64,000 bases of DNA from Dipylidium caninum (GCA_017562135.1 QEYB01001446.1:124001-188000), one strand, 5' to 3'; shown: positions 42,901-55,023, counted from the stretch's first letter. The notes: generated by a model from the letters alone, not told the origin. Numbers and translations are program-made.

Positions 42901-44694
42901 TAACCAGTCGCAGGTCTTCTGCCTTTCGAGCCTGCTACCAGCACGTCAACGTCCTGTTGAGACTTCTTCTCGTCCTCACCACCGTGCAGTTCGGTGGGGT
43001 GTCACCGGCATAGCCGCTTAAAATAACAACGCGTCATTTTGTGCGAAGAGGACGGATGACCTTCTCTAAACAAAGGGGAACCGCTTGCTGTCTGCGACAT
43101 CTTTTGGACTTTAACGGGACCGACATCGAAACTCCTGCCTGGCAGATTTCGAAGTGAACACTGTACTGACCTGCGGCTTTTATATGCCCAAGTGCGAACA
43201 GTCAGGACGGTTTAACGCTATCACCTCATTGTACGAGCGTGCAAAGTGTTTCGGGTTCACGTGGCCAGGTTGTACAATCCCTTCTCCCTCTAGACAACTT
43301 TGGTTCCGATGAAGGCTCTCCCCCCTTGCAAATTGCGAGCCAAAAGGCATTCCGTAGCGTGTTGTCGCTGACAATTGCTTTGGAGCGGAGTTCCCAACAC
43401 ACTCTACGGTGGAAGTTACTTTTGGGGAGAGCCTAATTTCCGAAATCGCGCCTCGGGCTCGATATTATCTCACAGGGGAGCCTATTCTCTCGTTTGGTCA
43501 ACCCTGTTTGGGCAAGTATCACTTATCACAGCAGTGCAGCAAACAGCCTTTTCGACATTACTTCGAGTCACTCAAAAGTGATCGACAAGCGAACTTGCGG
43601 CAGGCAAGAGTGGAAGTCAAAATCTGAAGGAATTTCAGTTGTCCGGTCTTATTGGCTTTATGCTCTTGTGAGCGCTGACTCTTTGCTCCCTCGGGAGTCT
43701 TGCAACGAGTTTAAAATACATGCTACACCACGTAGAGTGTCTTCACGTGAGTTGTTTTCCATAGAAGGGACAATTAACCGATTTCCTTGGATCTTGGAAA
43801 ACCATCTTTTCTATTTACGCGCTCGCTTATCAGTCGACCATCTCCAATCGCATGTTGTCGTTTAACCATAAACGCTACTGATTATTGACAGTAGCGTGTA
43901 TTTTATGGATTCTCGTCAGGTCCCTTGAAGCGCCTTCCGTCAGAGGCGCTGCTTCGTGGTCGTTTGGCCAACAGTTTCCTCGTTCGCATCAGTGACAGCT
44001 TCCTCGGGTACATCGTTTCCCACATCGCAGCCAATGGTGCTTGTACTCATGTCTTCCTTCACTTGCTGAAGCCTCTCAACACTCAACCTGACGATGACGA
44101 TGGGAGAGGAGACGTGATAAACGGCGTCGATGGTTCAGGTGTTGGTGTAGAATCACGGTTCTACCATTTGCAGGGTCAACGAAAACTCTTCCCTTCCCTC
44201 TTGGACCTCGTCGAGTACTATAAGGTGTGTCAGGCCAGTTGTGCGACTTCCATCTCTTCTTTGCTGCCACTTTTTTGCGTCTTTATGTGCTTTCACGCCT
44301 CTTGTTTTATCCTCAAACCACGCTACGCATAACTAGCGTTCCACCATTGTAATAATTTTTTTGAGAGAATTATTTGTCGTCAAGATAGGTTGCGCCTGGT
44401 TTTCAACTCTCCTAGGCTGTAGAAGAAGCAAATTTAGGCTGATTTGTAACCATTTTGAATAAGCGGCTGACCTGCTCTCTTCCTCTTTTTGTCGAACCGT
44501 TCTAGGACCACTCCATCGTGAACGGCGACGAGGAATTGTATCTAATTCATCCCGTGGGACAGTCTATTCCCCCTGCCCAAGCAGCCCTTTCCCTGGCCGC
44601 TGCCGCCACCGCCGGCACCGGCGCTCGCCCCGTCGCCGACTACTCCTCCTTCCTCTTCTACTGCAACGATTCCGACGCTGTTACTGCTTTCTGA
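33801..44694 (+). CDS. SH2D4A/B-like SH2-domain adaptor, complete seven-exon model (489 aa)
   Basis: SH2D4 proteins are cytosolic adaptors with an N-terminal helix region, a charged middle and a C-terminal SH2 domain that binds phosphotyrosine. Exons are 33801-33951, 34497-34596, 34666-34744, 40453-40696, 41292-41693, 43920-44224 and 44506-44694. Phases match at every junction and total 490 codons with stop; human members are about 430-455 residues. The N-terminus [20 protein letters not shown] and EEQKQVLF is nearly the same as in vertebrate SH2D4A. Before the SH2 domain is a conserved helix [12 protein letters not shown]. The SH2 domain starts TWFHG, has the phosphotyrosine-binding arginine in FLVRIS, and ends LDLVEYYK and [10 protein letters not shown]. 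Extra exons in the 5.7 kb intron 3 are possible. Confidence 0.88.
34497..34596 (+). CDS. SH2D4-like exon 2
   Basis: The acceptor is ctcctcttag and the donor is CTGA/gtgagc; 100 nt, phase 1 to 2. It encodes [20 protein letters not shown], which fits the strand-like segment (His-Trp-Lys-Leu and following) after the N-terminal helix of SH2D4A. Confidence 0.68.
34666..34744 (+). CDS. SH2D4-like exon 3, Ser-rich
   Basis: The acceptor is taacgacag and the donor is GCA/gtacgt; 79 nt, phase 2 to 0. It encodes [20 protein letters not shown]. Phase agreement with exons 2 and 4 is the main support. Confidence 0.6.
34745..40452 (+). other. SH2D4-like intron 3; further exons not excluded
   Basis: The intron is 5.7 kb. 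The DNA is AT-rich to about 35.5 kb and GC-richer after. An open frame at 36,060-36,303 rich in Arg, Ser and Pro could be an exon, but I found no clear donor for it. Nothing else is convincing. Confidence 0.45.
40453..40696 (+). CDS. SH2D4-like exon 4: charged helical region
   Basis: The acceptor is cttcctcctcag and the donor is GGAG/gtaagt; 244 nt, phase 0 to 1. It encodes [16 protein letters not shown], then a long charged helix with [17 protein letters not shown], like the Arg/Glu/Lys-rich middle of SH2D4 proteins. An ATG at 40543 is internal. Confidence 0.72.
41292..41693 (+). CDS. SH2D4-like exon 5: linker helix and start of SH2
   Basis: The acceptor follows a pyrimidine tract (cattgttttcctcgag) and the donor is CACG/gtaagg; 402 nt, phase 1 to 1. 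It contains [17 protein letters not shown], the pre-SH2 helix [19 protein letters not shown] and the SH2 opening IPTWFHG. Confidence 0.82.
41694..43919 (+). other. SH2D4-like intron 5, no feature recognised
   Basis: The intron splits the SH2 domain directly after the Trp-Phe-His. Several short open frames occur, but none has acceptor and donor with sensible content. Confidence 0.6.
43920..44224 (+). CDS. SH2D4-like exon 6: SH2 core
   Basis: The acceptor is attctcgtcag and the donor is AAG/gtgtgt; 305 nt, phase 1 to 0. It encodes [20 protein letters not shown] with the essential beta-B arginine, an unusually long acidic insert ([17 protein letters not shown]) and [20 protein letters not shown]. 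Confidence 0.92.
44506..44694 (+). CDS. SH2D4-like exon 7: C-terminus
   Basis: The acceptor is cgttctag; 62 codons plus TGA. It encodes [13 protein letters not shown], the end of the SH2 domain typical of the SH2D4 group, then an Ala-rich run and a Tyr/Phe-rich C-terminus ([10 protein letters not shown]). A possible AATAAA signal lies near 45,336. Confidence 0.9.
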   Translation, partial: DHSIVNGDEELYLIHPVGQSIPPAQAALSLAAAATAGTGARPVADYSSFLFYCNDSDAVTAF

Positions 44695-47600
44695 TTTTTA
44701 TAATGCGCTATGAGAAAAGAAAAGTGTGAAATAATACTCGCGGTTAAGTTTACATTGAAACTGTGCTTTTGTGGATGGACTACTTGAGTGTTCTTGACTG
44801 TGTGGGTGGTTTTGACGACTCCGAGAGTTGCCAATGGACTGAATCCCTTTTGCTTTCCGAATTCTGTCTGAGAAGTTTGTACTTCCCACCAGAAGAGATC
44901 TATTATTTGTCTAACAAAAGCTTATACCACAAATTACGTCACCAAAGCTCCTCGAAGCGTGGCGCTGTTTCGGTTTTGAGTGGACTGAACTGAGAAAGCG
45001 ATTCCAGTGTTAGTCAGGTTTGCGCCGGTCGACCGCATTAGGCGGGAAATGACGCTTATCTGTTGGCCACGTGGCCTTGTGTTCAGTGAAAGGAGGGGTG
45101 ATTGTAGGAAGACTGTTTCACGAAGTGTAAATGCCTGTGTTGATGTGGTTTTCATGATATCAAAGTAGATTGTCGGTAAATCGGGATTTTTGACCAACTC
45201 TCTCAGTAAGGCATATTCAGAAATCCTCTGTTATCTAGGTTTGACACCCCATTGAGATTCTCTGAGCTGAAATCAGACGCAAAGTTTATGTTTTTTGCTT
45301 GGGTAAATGCGTTTCGTCGCCTACTGCCGTAGTTTAAATAAAATTTCTACTGTAATGTCCATCAGTAGTGTTTATTTGTTTCGCGCAATTTGAGGGATTT
45401 GTCCTACGTCCATTCGGTGAAATTCTGACCGGACTGCGCAATGTCGTGGGATTTGTTGCGCTCAGCCGTTAGCTCTTTTCACGGATGCTCTGTCGCAGAA
45501 AGGTTATTCAGTGCTACTATCGGGGCTTTCAAACTACGCGCCTAGGTATGAACCAAAGGGTACTTGTGGTTCTCCCTCGTCTCACAAAGCATTTTACTTG
45601 TTCCTGATCCCCAGCTCTTACCTGCCATTAGCATAGCGATGGTAGATGTTTTATACAAAGTGGTTTGAAAATTCTCAACCAGCGCAGCGTTTCGTCATTC
45701 ATAATTTCAACACTGGAAAAATACTTTCAGTGATTTCTACGGCAAAAGTCCGCAGGACTTAAGTCTTTTCCAACAAACTATTACCTTTACGGGGGTATTT
45801 AAGTCTAGCCGAGATCCGTCTGCGAGACTTCCTCCTCCCTGCATGACCGCAGCTACTCCCTTCACTCGGCGCCTTTTATCCCAAGACGACCATCCATCAT
45901 GCTTTGGGAGTATAAAAAGTGAGCAAGTCAAGCGCCTTGTCTTGTTTAGCGCATCCGAGCCACTGGCAACAACATTAATACCCCTTAATTGTAGGTGGCA
46001 GCTTTTTTGTCCGTATTTGCAAATATATAAATGATAAATGGCAGCCTATTATGGGAAGTGTGTGTTTTTCTACAACATGCCCTAATTTCAAGGCCACAAC
46101 ACATCGGCCAATCATTTTTGACTTGCGTTTTCTGATTTATGTCTCCATTTTTTTGCAATTTAAGGTGGTAAGGAGGCATTGGTGGTGCTTAATATTTAGA
46201 GAATCGCACTGATTTGGCTTACAACAAGTTGGTCTTCAACGTGATGAAACGGTGGAGGTGATGCTGTAGAGTAGGACATTTAATTCTTTCAAGAGTTCCA
46301 CGCATCGAGTTATTTGAAGCACTCGCCTTTAAGTTAAATTTAAATGGAGGGAAATATCTTCGGGTGCTTTGTTCATTTCGGCTTAAATTACAAACAAAGT
46401 TTTAAAGCCAGTATGCAAATAGACAGGAGCCCCAAGGGAGCGTGTTTGCGCGTTTAGATACACACTAATGGCGTCTTTAGAGCCTTTTAGATGTTGTTTT
46501 GCCGAATTTATCTCCACAGAACTAATGTAATGTGACAAAGAGACGTTTTCTTTAATGGTAGCCCTTTTAGTAACCTCTAAACAACCCAGTGAGCCTCGGA
46601 CAGGGCTGTCCACATCCTCTCCAGGGCAATTTCTACCGAAGGAGTAATTTTTGTCGTTGTGTGCAGACCCAGGGCAGTGGCTGGTGGCGTTTAATACTCG
46701 TCCATTCCAACTTGAGCCATTACTTCGTTGTCCTAATCACTTTGAAACTGAAAAGCCCACTTTGTGCCCCAAAAACCACTAACAGGTCACAGGAGAGTGC
46801 GCGGCACCATGGCTCACTTTCCCCCAATTGACGCTTTGCTGTGACTCAATAGAGGCGCATATCCTCTTTTCCCATCTCACTTTGTGACCTTTTCACCGAG
46901 TAACTTCGCTGAAATCACCCTCAGAGGTGGGGTATCACCTGTTCTGGGCAATTCATCATGCCTGGACTGCAAAGGGGGGAGCAGGGTGTTGCCGCAGGGC
47001 GTTCAACTCCGAACCACCGAAACGGCAGAAAATAATTTTCTCATCGCTAATGTTCACCTCGTAACCCATTAAAAGTCGGCAGGAGAGATAGAGCGACCTG
47101 GGAGGTGCCATGCGTCATTTTCCCCACTCTTGAAGGGAGTAGGAAGTTACGTCTGCATTCATTGGCCTCGTTTTAGGACCCGGAATATCGATTTTCGCAT
47201 TGGCACTGCAACAGGTGATATCGATTAGTCCACGTCTGCACGGGCCTAGACACAAAATTTACCGATCGATAGTCGGGGCGCGGCGTTCGAGGCGCGTGGT
47301 GGGTGCGGGGCGGGCGCAAAAGGACCTCGATGAGAGGATGGACGTCGGAGGGGGGCGCGGGGGCGCGGGGGCGTTTTCCTCAGGCGCAGTCGTGCGGTCC
47401 CCTCGCCCCGAAGAGAAGGGGGCAGCGCTTGAACCTCTCTTCGCAGACTTTGACACATGTGACAGTAATAATGATAATAATGATAATAATAGTGGTAATG
47501 GTGGTGGCCACTTTCCTTCTCTCAGCTTTTTCATCAATGCGTATACCGATTTGGGGAGGTGAGAAGAAGGTCCCGTTCCCCGCTCCCATCGTCAAAGAGG

Positions 47601-49900
47601 CTTCATAGACTCAAATTAGGCATTTTAAAGCCAATAAAAATGCCCGACGTCAGTCCCGTCAACCACTCAATTTTCCTCTCAGCTCTCACTCGCCTCCCTC
47701 TCTCCTCTCCATCCCCGTCTAGTTTATTTCCTTCCTCCTCTCAAAGGATACCTTCCGACGTCCTCCCGTTTCTGCCGTCCCTTAACACGCCTCAAATTGC
47801 GGGGTTCTGCAGTGCGCCAGTGAGCTAAAAGCACCTCTGAACATCTTAAGAAACGACGCCTCCTCCGGTTAAGGTCGGTTGACTCGGCTACATCGCGACG
47901 CCCAACTCGCCTTTCAACACAATGCGTCGAAACGAGTCGCAGAAGTGAAGAGGCCGCCCTCTGGCAGTGCGTTCCCCAGAGTTTCGGTTCAATTCATTCA
48001 TGGCTTCCATCCAGTGGTGGTTAAAATTATCATTTCCCTACCCTTCCAGCCGTCCTAGCCACACACATACACAAAAGAAAATTGTGAAACAGCTTTGGAT
48101 TTCCCTTCCTGTGTGTTTTTACCGAGTGGGAGATGTTGCCTGCCCCCTTCCTCCCCCCCCTCCTCCGCCCCACTTCACCTGCAGGCTTTGCTTCGCCTCG
48201 CCTCGCCTCCAAGCGCCACCTCTTCGCTTTTTACGTCCGGGTTTACATGGATGTCCTCCGCGTCTGTAAACACGCCTACATGTGTTAAATTTGGAAAGCT
48301 GAAAGTGAAAAAGAAAAAGGAGCGGGGCTGTGGTCAAAACTCCGTGGGCCCGTCTGCACCCTTGTTTATTCACTTGTGGTGTGTGTGTGTGTGTGTGTGT
48401 GTGTGTGCAAGTAGAACAACATGTAAATCTTTTTTCATCCAACTGAACCCTGCCAAAGGGTAAAAAGGGCATGACCAAGCAATTGCACCTCTTAATTCTG
48501 CAGCAGGAAGCGACTTCCTGCATCCGACGCCACCCTGAGTGGTGACAAGTCGCTCGCAAGGTTGCCTGAGTTCCATCGACTTTCCTGAGGCATTCAACCG
48601 TGTTGTCGGGTTGTGTTAAGACTTAATCGAGAGGATAGCGGAGGGGAGTAGAGAACGGCGCCGTCGAGGGCTTTATTTATCCGCTACCCGCTCTTTTTGC
48701 CATTGGCCCAAAGGAATTTGCGAGGTTTTCTTTGTCAGTAGCGAAGAACACTACGTGTGGACTGGATGGAAATCTGCTCGGGAAATAGAATTGCTCTGTT
48801 GCGTTGGTAAAGTGACCAGAAATTCCCCTCAGCATTCACTTGAAGTGCCACCGCTTTGACACCACGAATAATCGATAATGAGGTGAAAGGTGCGCCCCCC
48901 GCGGGGTGCGAGGGCGGCCCCTGCCAAGGAGACTGCCCACCTCGGTGCTCTGTTTCAGCCTCCTCCCCATTTGCCCATGCTCTGGCGCAACGATTCAGTG
49001 AATAAATTCACAATGCGCAGATTTCGTAGCTCTTAGCCACACAGACACACAAATTACGATGAAGAGGGCGAGGCTGGGACTCACTTACCCGGAGTTTGGA
49101 AATTCTGGTGTGAAGGCTCCGATGCTGTGGTTCCTTTCACACCCTCCACAGGAACCTCGAATGTCTAAAATCTTTTCGGTGTGGATTTTGAAAAAAGAAG
49201 TGACTTCTTCTGTTCCCCATCGTAATTACCGTCCTCAGGGGGAGAAAAGCAGTGATGCGAGTGAATATTGTTGCGGCCGTCTATTCGGAAAGGAAGTTCT
49301 TCATCTTCTCACAGTCATGAAGCGCTTCCTAAAGAGGCAGTTAAACAATGAAGGCCCCACCTTTTGTGAACTACCTTCTCCTTCCTTACTGGAAATAGAA
49401 ATACACTTGAAAAGTGCGTTTCAAATGAGGCTTTTTATACTGGCATCCTCGTGGTAGCAGCTGTTAACGCTCCTTTGATTTCCGTGAATTGATTAGAGAG
49501 AAGAGAAGCATCCTTATTTCTCCACTGCTAGGCGGATCCGTTGTAAATCATAACGACTCGGAATTTCCCTCTGTTAACATTTGGCAGAATTTCTCCACTA
49601 GTCCGCCAGTTAAAAGTGACCTCTCGGAGGAACTCTAATTTTCGGCCATCTACATAGAAAAAATTTATGATTCTGATTCTCTTATGCTTCAACTACACTT
49701 CGCGTTTGCCACTTTCTATCGTCTGCGGAATTGTTGAAAGGTTGTTTTGAATTGTTCACGAGAAAAATATTTTCTTTTTTTTCATTGGATAACGCGCTGG
49801 ATTAAGCAAGTTCATTCTAAATTCATTCATTCACTTTTCCTCAACTTATTTTAACATACTCCTAATTCCGCGCGTCATTTTACACGTAAAGTAAAATCAA
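44695..49900. other. Intergenic DNA downstream of the SH2D4-like gene; nothing firm
   Basis: The region holds AT-rich stretches (45-46.5 kb), a GATAAT-type repeat near 47,462-47,500 and a GT microsatellite. A plus-strand open frame of 132 codons at 49,059-49,457 has no recognisable family and no flanking signals that would make it convincing. Confidence 0.5.
48379..48407 (+). repeat. (GT)14 microsatellite
   Basis: An uninterrupted GT run; the minus-strand frame through it reads His-Thr repeats and is an artefact. Confidence 0.95.
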
Positions 49901-49904
49901 TAAA

Positions 49905-49985
49905 CAGCGCGAGCACTATTGGTATTTGCCGCCGCAGGCTGACCAATCAGGAAGCGAGTATCGACCGGTCAGAGTTCGCCCCTTG
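49905..49985. promoter_or_regulatory. Promoter-like segment with paired CCAAT boxes
   Basis: It contains CTATTGG (inverted CCAAT) and GACCAATCAGG within 30 bases, in a local GC-rich patch inside AT-rich DNA. Role inferred from motifs only. Confidence 0.25.
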
Positions 49986-50189
49986 TCAATGTCTACTGCG
50001 CGAGTAGGCGGCCGTGGAAAGGCCTTAGCGCCAAAGAGTCGCCAAGTCAACCCAGAACACGTTACTCCCATGCCAAGTTAATTAAGGCTCAAGTTAAACA
50101 AAGCAGGGCAAAGAAATGTTTCCCCCTGAAAGCACAAGAATGATGTACTACTATTTGAAAAACGTAAAACTCTACTGACCTTTCTAGCA

Positions 50190-50322
50190 TGTGTATGAAG
50201 AAAGTCTGAAGAGGAATGTCTTTAAGTGGAATTCTCAAGCCCTCACCCACCGAAAGAGCTTCAAAGAGGCAATGATTTACCCTACTTCCCTGGCTACTTT
50301 GCTGGGAAGTCTCCTTTTTGGT
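50190..50322 (+). CDS. Unrecognised candidate exon
   Basis: The acceptor cctttctag is followed by an open frame (HVYEESLKRNVFKWNSQALT, later ATLLGSLLF) with a possible donor TTTG/gtaatt. Amino-acid composition is protein-like, but no family is recognised. Confidence 0.25.
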
Positions 50323-51317
50323 AATTTTGCAATTAATAAATTCGAAAATCGTGGGAGTAAAGCTTCCTCTGGAATGGTTTGATTAAAATTACCCAGCCTC
50401 GGGAGAAGGATCTTCTACTTGAATAACAAAGCTATCAAGTTGGGAGAAATAATAATTTTGACGCAGTTTAGGCTCGTTGAGGTGACTACAAAAATTCATT
50501 CCATCCGCCTCCCATCCTCCCTGTCACAATATTAACTTCCCCGTTGGTGGGACCGAGGAAGGCGACTTCATTTCTTCAACACAAACCCTCGGTGTGAGCA
50601 AACGAGGACGTCTTACTTGGAAACATCCGCATGCAAATGCTCTGTCCGGTGGCAAATATAATCTTCGATGTCAAACGAACCTGGTGCTTAGGCGCCGAGT
50701 CGAGGACATCAAGTTGACACCGAAGCTGGTGATTTTTTTCCCTCTCATATGCCTCGACTCACTGCTGGGACCATGACAACGCCCAGTTCGCATGGAACCT
50801 TTGCGTAGGGAACACCTCGGTGAAGCTCTCTCCTTCCCCTAACACACTTGATCCCGTACGACCACACGAAAAGACAGGCATCCCCATCAAAACACTTGTA
50901 AAGTAATTTTTTTTCGAGTCTGCATTTATTTGATTTACGTGGTGGTCAAAACGAGGATATTAATCTCTTCCCGCCGCCGCTGCCACCACCACCGCCACCA
51001 ACTCCACCGCCTTAGTAACGGTCAAAAAGTTTCTTTTAAATCGGCAACCGATGCTGCCGTGGCGTGCTTATCGCGGGTACATGCTTCCTGAAAGCTTGTA
51101 CGTTGGTATGCGCAAATGCATGCACAGCACAGACATAACATTGCAGAAGTTGAGACAGGGTATATAAAGAGAAAAAAGGACACTTGTATGTCTGGAGGGT
51201 GCCAGAGATTAATCACTCACGCGGCGAGCGCGTGCTTGCTTATTTATCTTGTCTGTCCCCCCTGAACTTCACTCGAGGTAAAAACAACAAATTTGGTACG
51301 CACTCGGCTATGCTATT

Positions 51318-51428
51318 CGTAGTTCGGCACACGCACACGCTCGCGCCGCCCGTGAATGCGCCGCGGGTGACATGTGCGCACGCGCGCGTAAAGAGAGTTG
51401 TCCAATCAGCGGGCGGGCGCGTGTAGAT
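51318..51428. promoter_or_regulatory. CpG-rich promoter-like segment with CCAAT and GC boxes
   Basis: A dense cluster of CG dinucleotides (CGCGCGCG types) ends with GTCCAATCAGCGGGCGGGCG, a CCAAT box next to GC boxes. It lies in AT-rich surroundings about 0.9 kb upstream of a plausible plus-strand exon. Function is inferred. Confidence 0.35.
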
Positions 51429-52269
51429 ATCCGCATTAGTTGGTTAATTAATAATAATCTACTGATGACAGGCCATATTTGTAACTATTAATATTTCCAT
51501 TATTTTGTGATTATCTGGACCACTGACATTTCTCCGACACTCACCTCGGCTACACGGGTTTGTGGCTTTAGAGAGTGCTGGAACATCACGGAGGAACAAA
51601 CCTTCTTTTTATATTTCGTAGGGATGAATTATGAATTGTGCGCAATTTATCATTAAATAAGGTGCGGAGAGTGATTCATCAAGCCCACCACTCACGAATG
51701 CCCATTTTAGCGTTTTTATCTGGTTTGGGAGTGAGGGGTTAGGAGACGCAGCGTATGTGGACTCTGAGGCCAAGGGAACACAAAGTCGGGAACAAGTGTA
51801 AAAAAGTTAGAGGAGTGGAAGAGCAATTTTGTTATATCTCCATATGAGAAGAACGTTATTTATAGTTTTTCTCACTCATGGCACTCAGCATTCACACGGA
51901 AATACTTGAAGAACTTGTCATACCATTTAGAAGGTCCATCGACTCAATTAAATGCGTTAACAAAGTTACGATTTGTAGAATACGGAGAATGCGGTTTGGG
52001 GAATCGCCATTTCGTGCCTCATTCCCCTTGGACTCCTCAGACGTTTTTTTAGACTGTAAGTGGACAAAGGCCGTTTTGTGGTAAGTCGACTGTCTAAATT
52101 CTGTGTCACTTATCTTAGGAGGATGAAGAGAGCAGAGACAAGGCCAGTCTTCCCCTCCCTCGCACCTTTCCACTCTCCAGCTTGATTTGGGCGCAATGAA
52201 ATTGTACTGTGCTTGTCCCGTCACAGTCTGAAATGGCCGCAGTTCTACACGAGCAGTGTGTGCTCTTAG

Positions 52270-52425
52270 TCGCCTCGGTGCCGACATCCTCGCCTCTCGC
52301 CTCAATTACGCCGCGTCTAGACGCTCCTCGGCCGAGGTGGCGCCTTCAGAACTGCCGGTCGAAGAAAATTGTCCGACTGTGTCGCAGCCAAGTGAAGTTC
52401 ACTCCACCGAAACGTAAGCCAACTG
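52270..52425 (+). CDS. Unrecognised candidate exon
   Basis: The acceptor gtgctcttag and donor GAAAC/gtaagc bracket an open frame reading RLGADILASRLNYAASRRSS, then a Pro/Glu/Ser-rich segment. Composition is convincing but I recognise no family. It may belong with the candidate at 53.55 kb, though the phases do not join directly. Confidence 0.33.
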
Positions 52426-53544
52426 TCCGGCAGTTCTGTGCTTGTCTCTCCTCACTTGTCCCTCGCCTCATCCATATTCTAACTCATTTAGGAGTTTAAA
52501 ATCTACCTGCCACCTTGTTTGCTGTGCCCATACTCCGTGGCGAGTACAATAAATTTCGTGAAATCCCCTTTACCTCCTTGTTGATTTCGTTGTTGTTGTT
52601 GTTGTTTTTTGTCCGGCCACCGCAGTCGGGTGGGTCGAATCGGCGGGGAGGTGGGCGAATCAATTAGTTGTCTAATCAACCGGCCGAGAAGTGTCGCGAT
52701 GGCGGCGCAGGCGGCCTTCTCCCCTCCGCCCCTTGATGGCCCGTTGACGGGGGGCCTCGTTACCGAGGCAGGTGATAAAAAGTAAACGGGTCCCAAGTTG
52801 TTTACTGCAATGCTGACATCGAGGCAGTCGGTCGGGGGGGGGGAGGGGGGTGGCCTTCGGCCAAAAAAAGTTAAATCAAAACTGGCCGAAAGTCACCTCT
52901 GTTGTCACCTGGCGGCTATTACTCACGGGCAATTTGTTATGGCCAAAATGGAGGCGGCATTTGACAGGTGATAGGCACTGCCAAGTGAGAGGCAAAGTGA
53001 GCCCTCGCGGCTGGACGAGGTGAGCCTCTGCCCACGTGAGGAGCTACACGATTCCACAAGGGAGCAGACTCGGAGATCGGTCTGCTCCTCCACACATAGT
53101 CCCGCAGATTAGCTTTCCACGCCTCCCCCACCGCCTGTGGACGGACGAGGAAGACGATCGGCCTCGGTGGGAAGTTTTGTCTCAGCCTCCCGGCGAGGCG
53201 GGAAGTGAAGGCAAAGTCGTTTTTTCGCTTCAGGAAGGCGACACAGCAGTGGGACCACGTCAAACACACACACACACAGAAAATCTTGCAATCTTCCTCG
53301 ACTCTCCCCACATTGCTGATCAACATGACATTCGCACTTCGAGGGAATTTTCCCCTCTGTTAGGAAGCGGTAAAACCGCGGGAAAAAGTGCATTTAAACA
53401 AAATTTTGGCGTTTTCGGGGGATGCGTTAAAATATGCACAGTCTTTTTTCCCCTCGCCCTCAGATGATAACAAATGTTCCGTGGCGAGACGGGCGGTTGG
53501 CCGAAAGGGTAAAAAAAGGAGTAAGGCAGTCACAGATACGTGAC

Positions 53545-53752
53545 CAGAGTGGAACGCCTCGGCGCAGGCGAATGTGTTGCTGGAGGAGGAAGTACGAGCG
53601 CCTTCGGACGAGGAGCCCACGAGGGAATTCCTCCCCTTCCAGTCAGGGAAGAAGACCATCACGAGAGCACGTAAAACGTCCGGTGGCCTGTCAACCGGTC
53701 AATTGTTTTTGGTGCAAAGTGTGAAGGCTCCGCCGAAGCGTGGGGAGTGAAA
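53545..53752 (+). CDS. Unrecognised candidate terminal exon
   Basis: A frame open to a TGA near 53,750 encodes ANVLLEEEVRAPSDEEPTRE and FLPFQSGKKTITRARKTSGG. Acidic then basic composition is protein-like. The acceptor is uncertain. Confidence 0.3.
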
Positions 53753-53843
53753 TTGTCCAGTTCATTTGGCGTTAAGCACGCTGCGATTCCCCAAAAGAAG
53801 TGAACCCACAGGGAGACTGGAGGACCAAAATTCGGGGTTATTA

Positions 53844-53881
53844 GGAGGAGGAGGAGGAGGAGGAGGAGGAGGAGGAGGAGG
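53844..53881 (+). repeat. (GGA)12 microsatellite
   Basis: Twelve GGA units; the poly-Gly frame through it is an artefact. Confidence 0.95.
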
Positions 53882-55023
53882 CTTTCGGTGTTACTTTATC
53901 CACAACGAAAACAGAAAGCACACTGCGCACTCACACACACACGCACATACACCGCCTCATTAATCTCCTGCTACCCAGCACTTTCACGTCTCGGTGTGCC
54001 TCTCGCCGGGCGCGAGGAGGAGGAGAAGAGAGAGAAAGAGGAAGATAGGCCAAACGGACAAAATACACACAAACAAGTTGGACAGTAATAAATGGCAAGT
54101 AAACATACCACAGCACATTACGTTGGTCGTACAGCCGCTCCCAGCGCAGCCCAGCCCAGCACAGCACAGCACAGCAAGGCCATGGCATCCCGGCGCCTGG
54201 CATCCACCCCGAATTACAAGGCTGCTGCCTCTGTGCCGTTGCGTCTGCAGGCGAAGGAGATTAATCAAGCGGTGGCTTTCTCCTCTTGCCCGCTTTGCTC
54301 TCTCCTCTCTCTCTCTCGCGCTGTGCCGCCTTCTCTCTACCACCCCGCAGCCGTGCGATAACGACAAACGAATTCTAGCGATTCCACTTCTGCCTTTACA
54401 TGTAAATATGTGGCGCAGTTAGGTGTAAGGGAGAGATGTGATTAATGGCAGTAGGTGAGGGCGCGGAGGAGGGAGAAGGACCCGGCTAAAGTGCGGACGC
54501 CGTGTTGTTTTTGTTATTATAATTAATAATGATGATGTGGATGAAGATGATGAATAAGTTTGGGAAAAAGGCATAAAGGCCTTCCACTGGTGAAGAGTGA
54601 AAGCATACACGCACACACACACACGCCTACAACCATACGCACATACTATGAAGGTCAGTCGCGATAATGATGGGATGTCGCCTTATCCCCTTTTTAATTC
54701 CTCCTGTCTGTATTACGATTTACTTTGTTGACGTTTATCACTCTCCTTCGCACTTCACTGTTGACTGCCTTCTCACTCGCCTCCTGCTTTTTCGAGGCTG
54801 CAAATGGCGAGCATCGCGGCCTCGGCAGTCGGCGGACGCGGAGACGTCGCACTTCTCCAGCCACTCGCTCATGAGAACGTTCTACTGAGGCAGAGCGAGT
54901 AGGTGAAGCCGTTAATTATTATTGATTTTTCCATAATTCGGGCCAATGCGACCGATATGGCTGTCACTGCGCCCCCCCCCCGCCCTCCGCCTCCTCGAGG
55001 CCATTTGATGAATCATCGATTAG

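Noticed and set aside
47200..47608. Gly/Arg/Pro-rich frames on both strands at 47.2-47.6 kb
   Set aside because: GC-rich DNA keeps several frames open at once; no frame stands out and no splice sites support one.
53766..53963. Poly-Gly and poly-His frames around microsatellites (also near 48.2-48.6 and 54.0 kb)
   Set aside because: They are direct translations of GGA, GT and CA repeats, with no other coding evidence.
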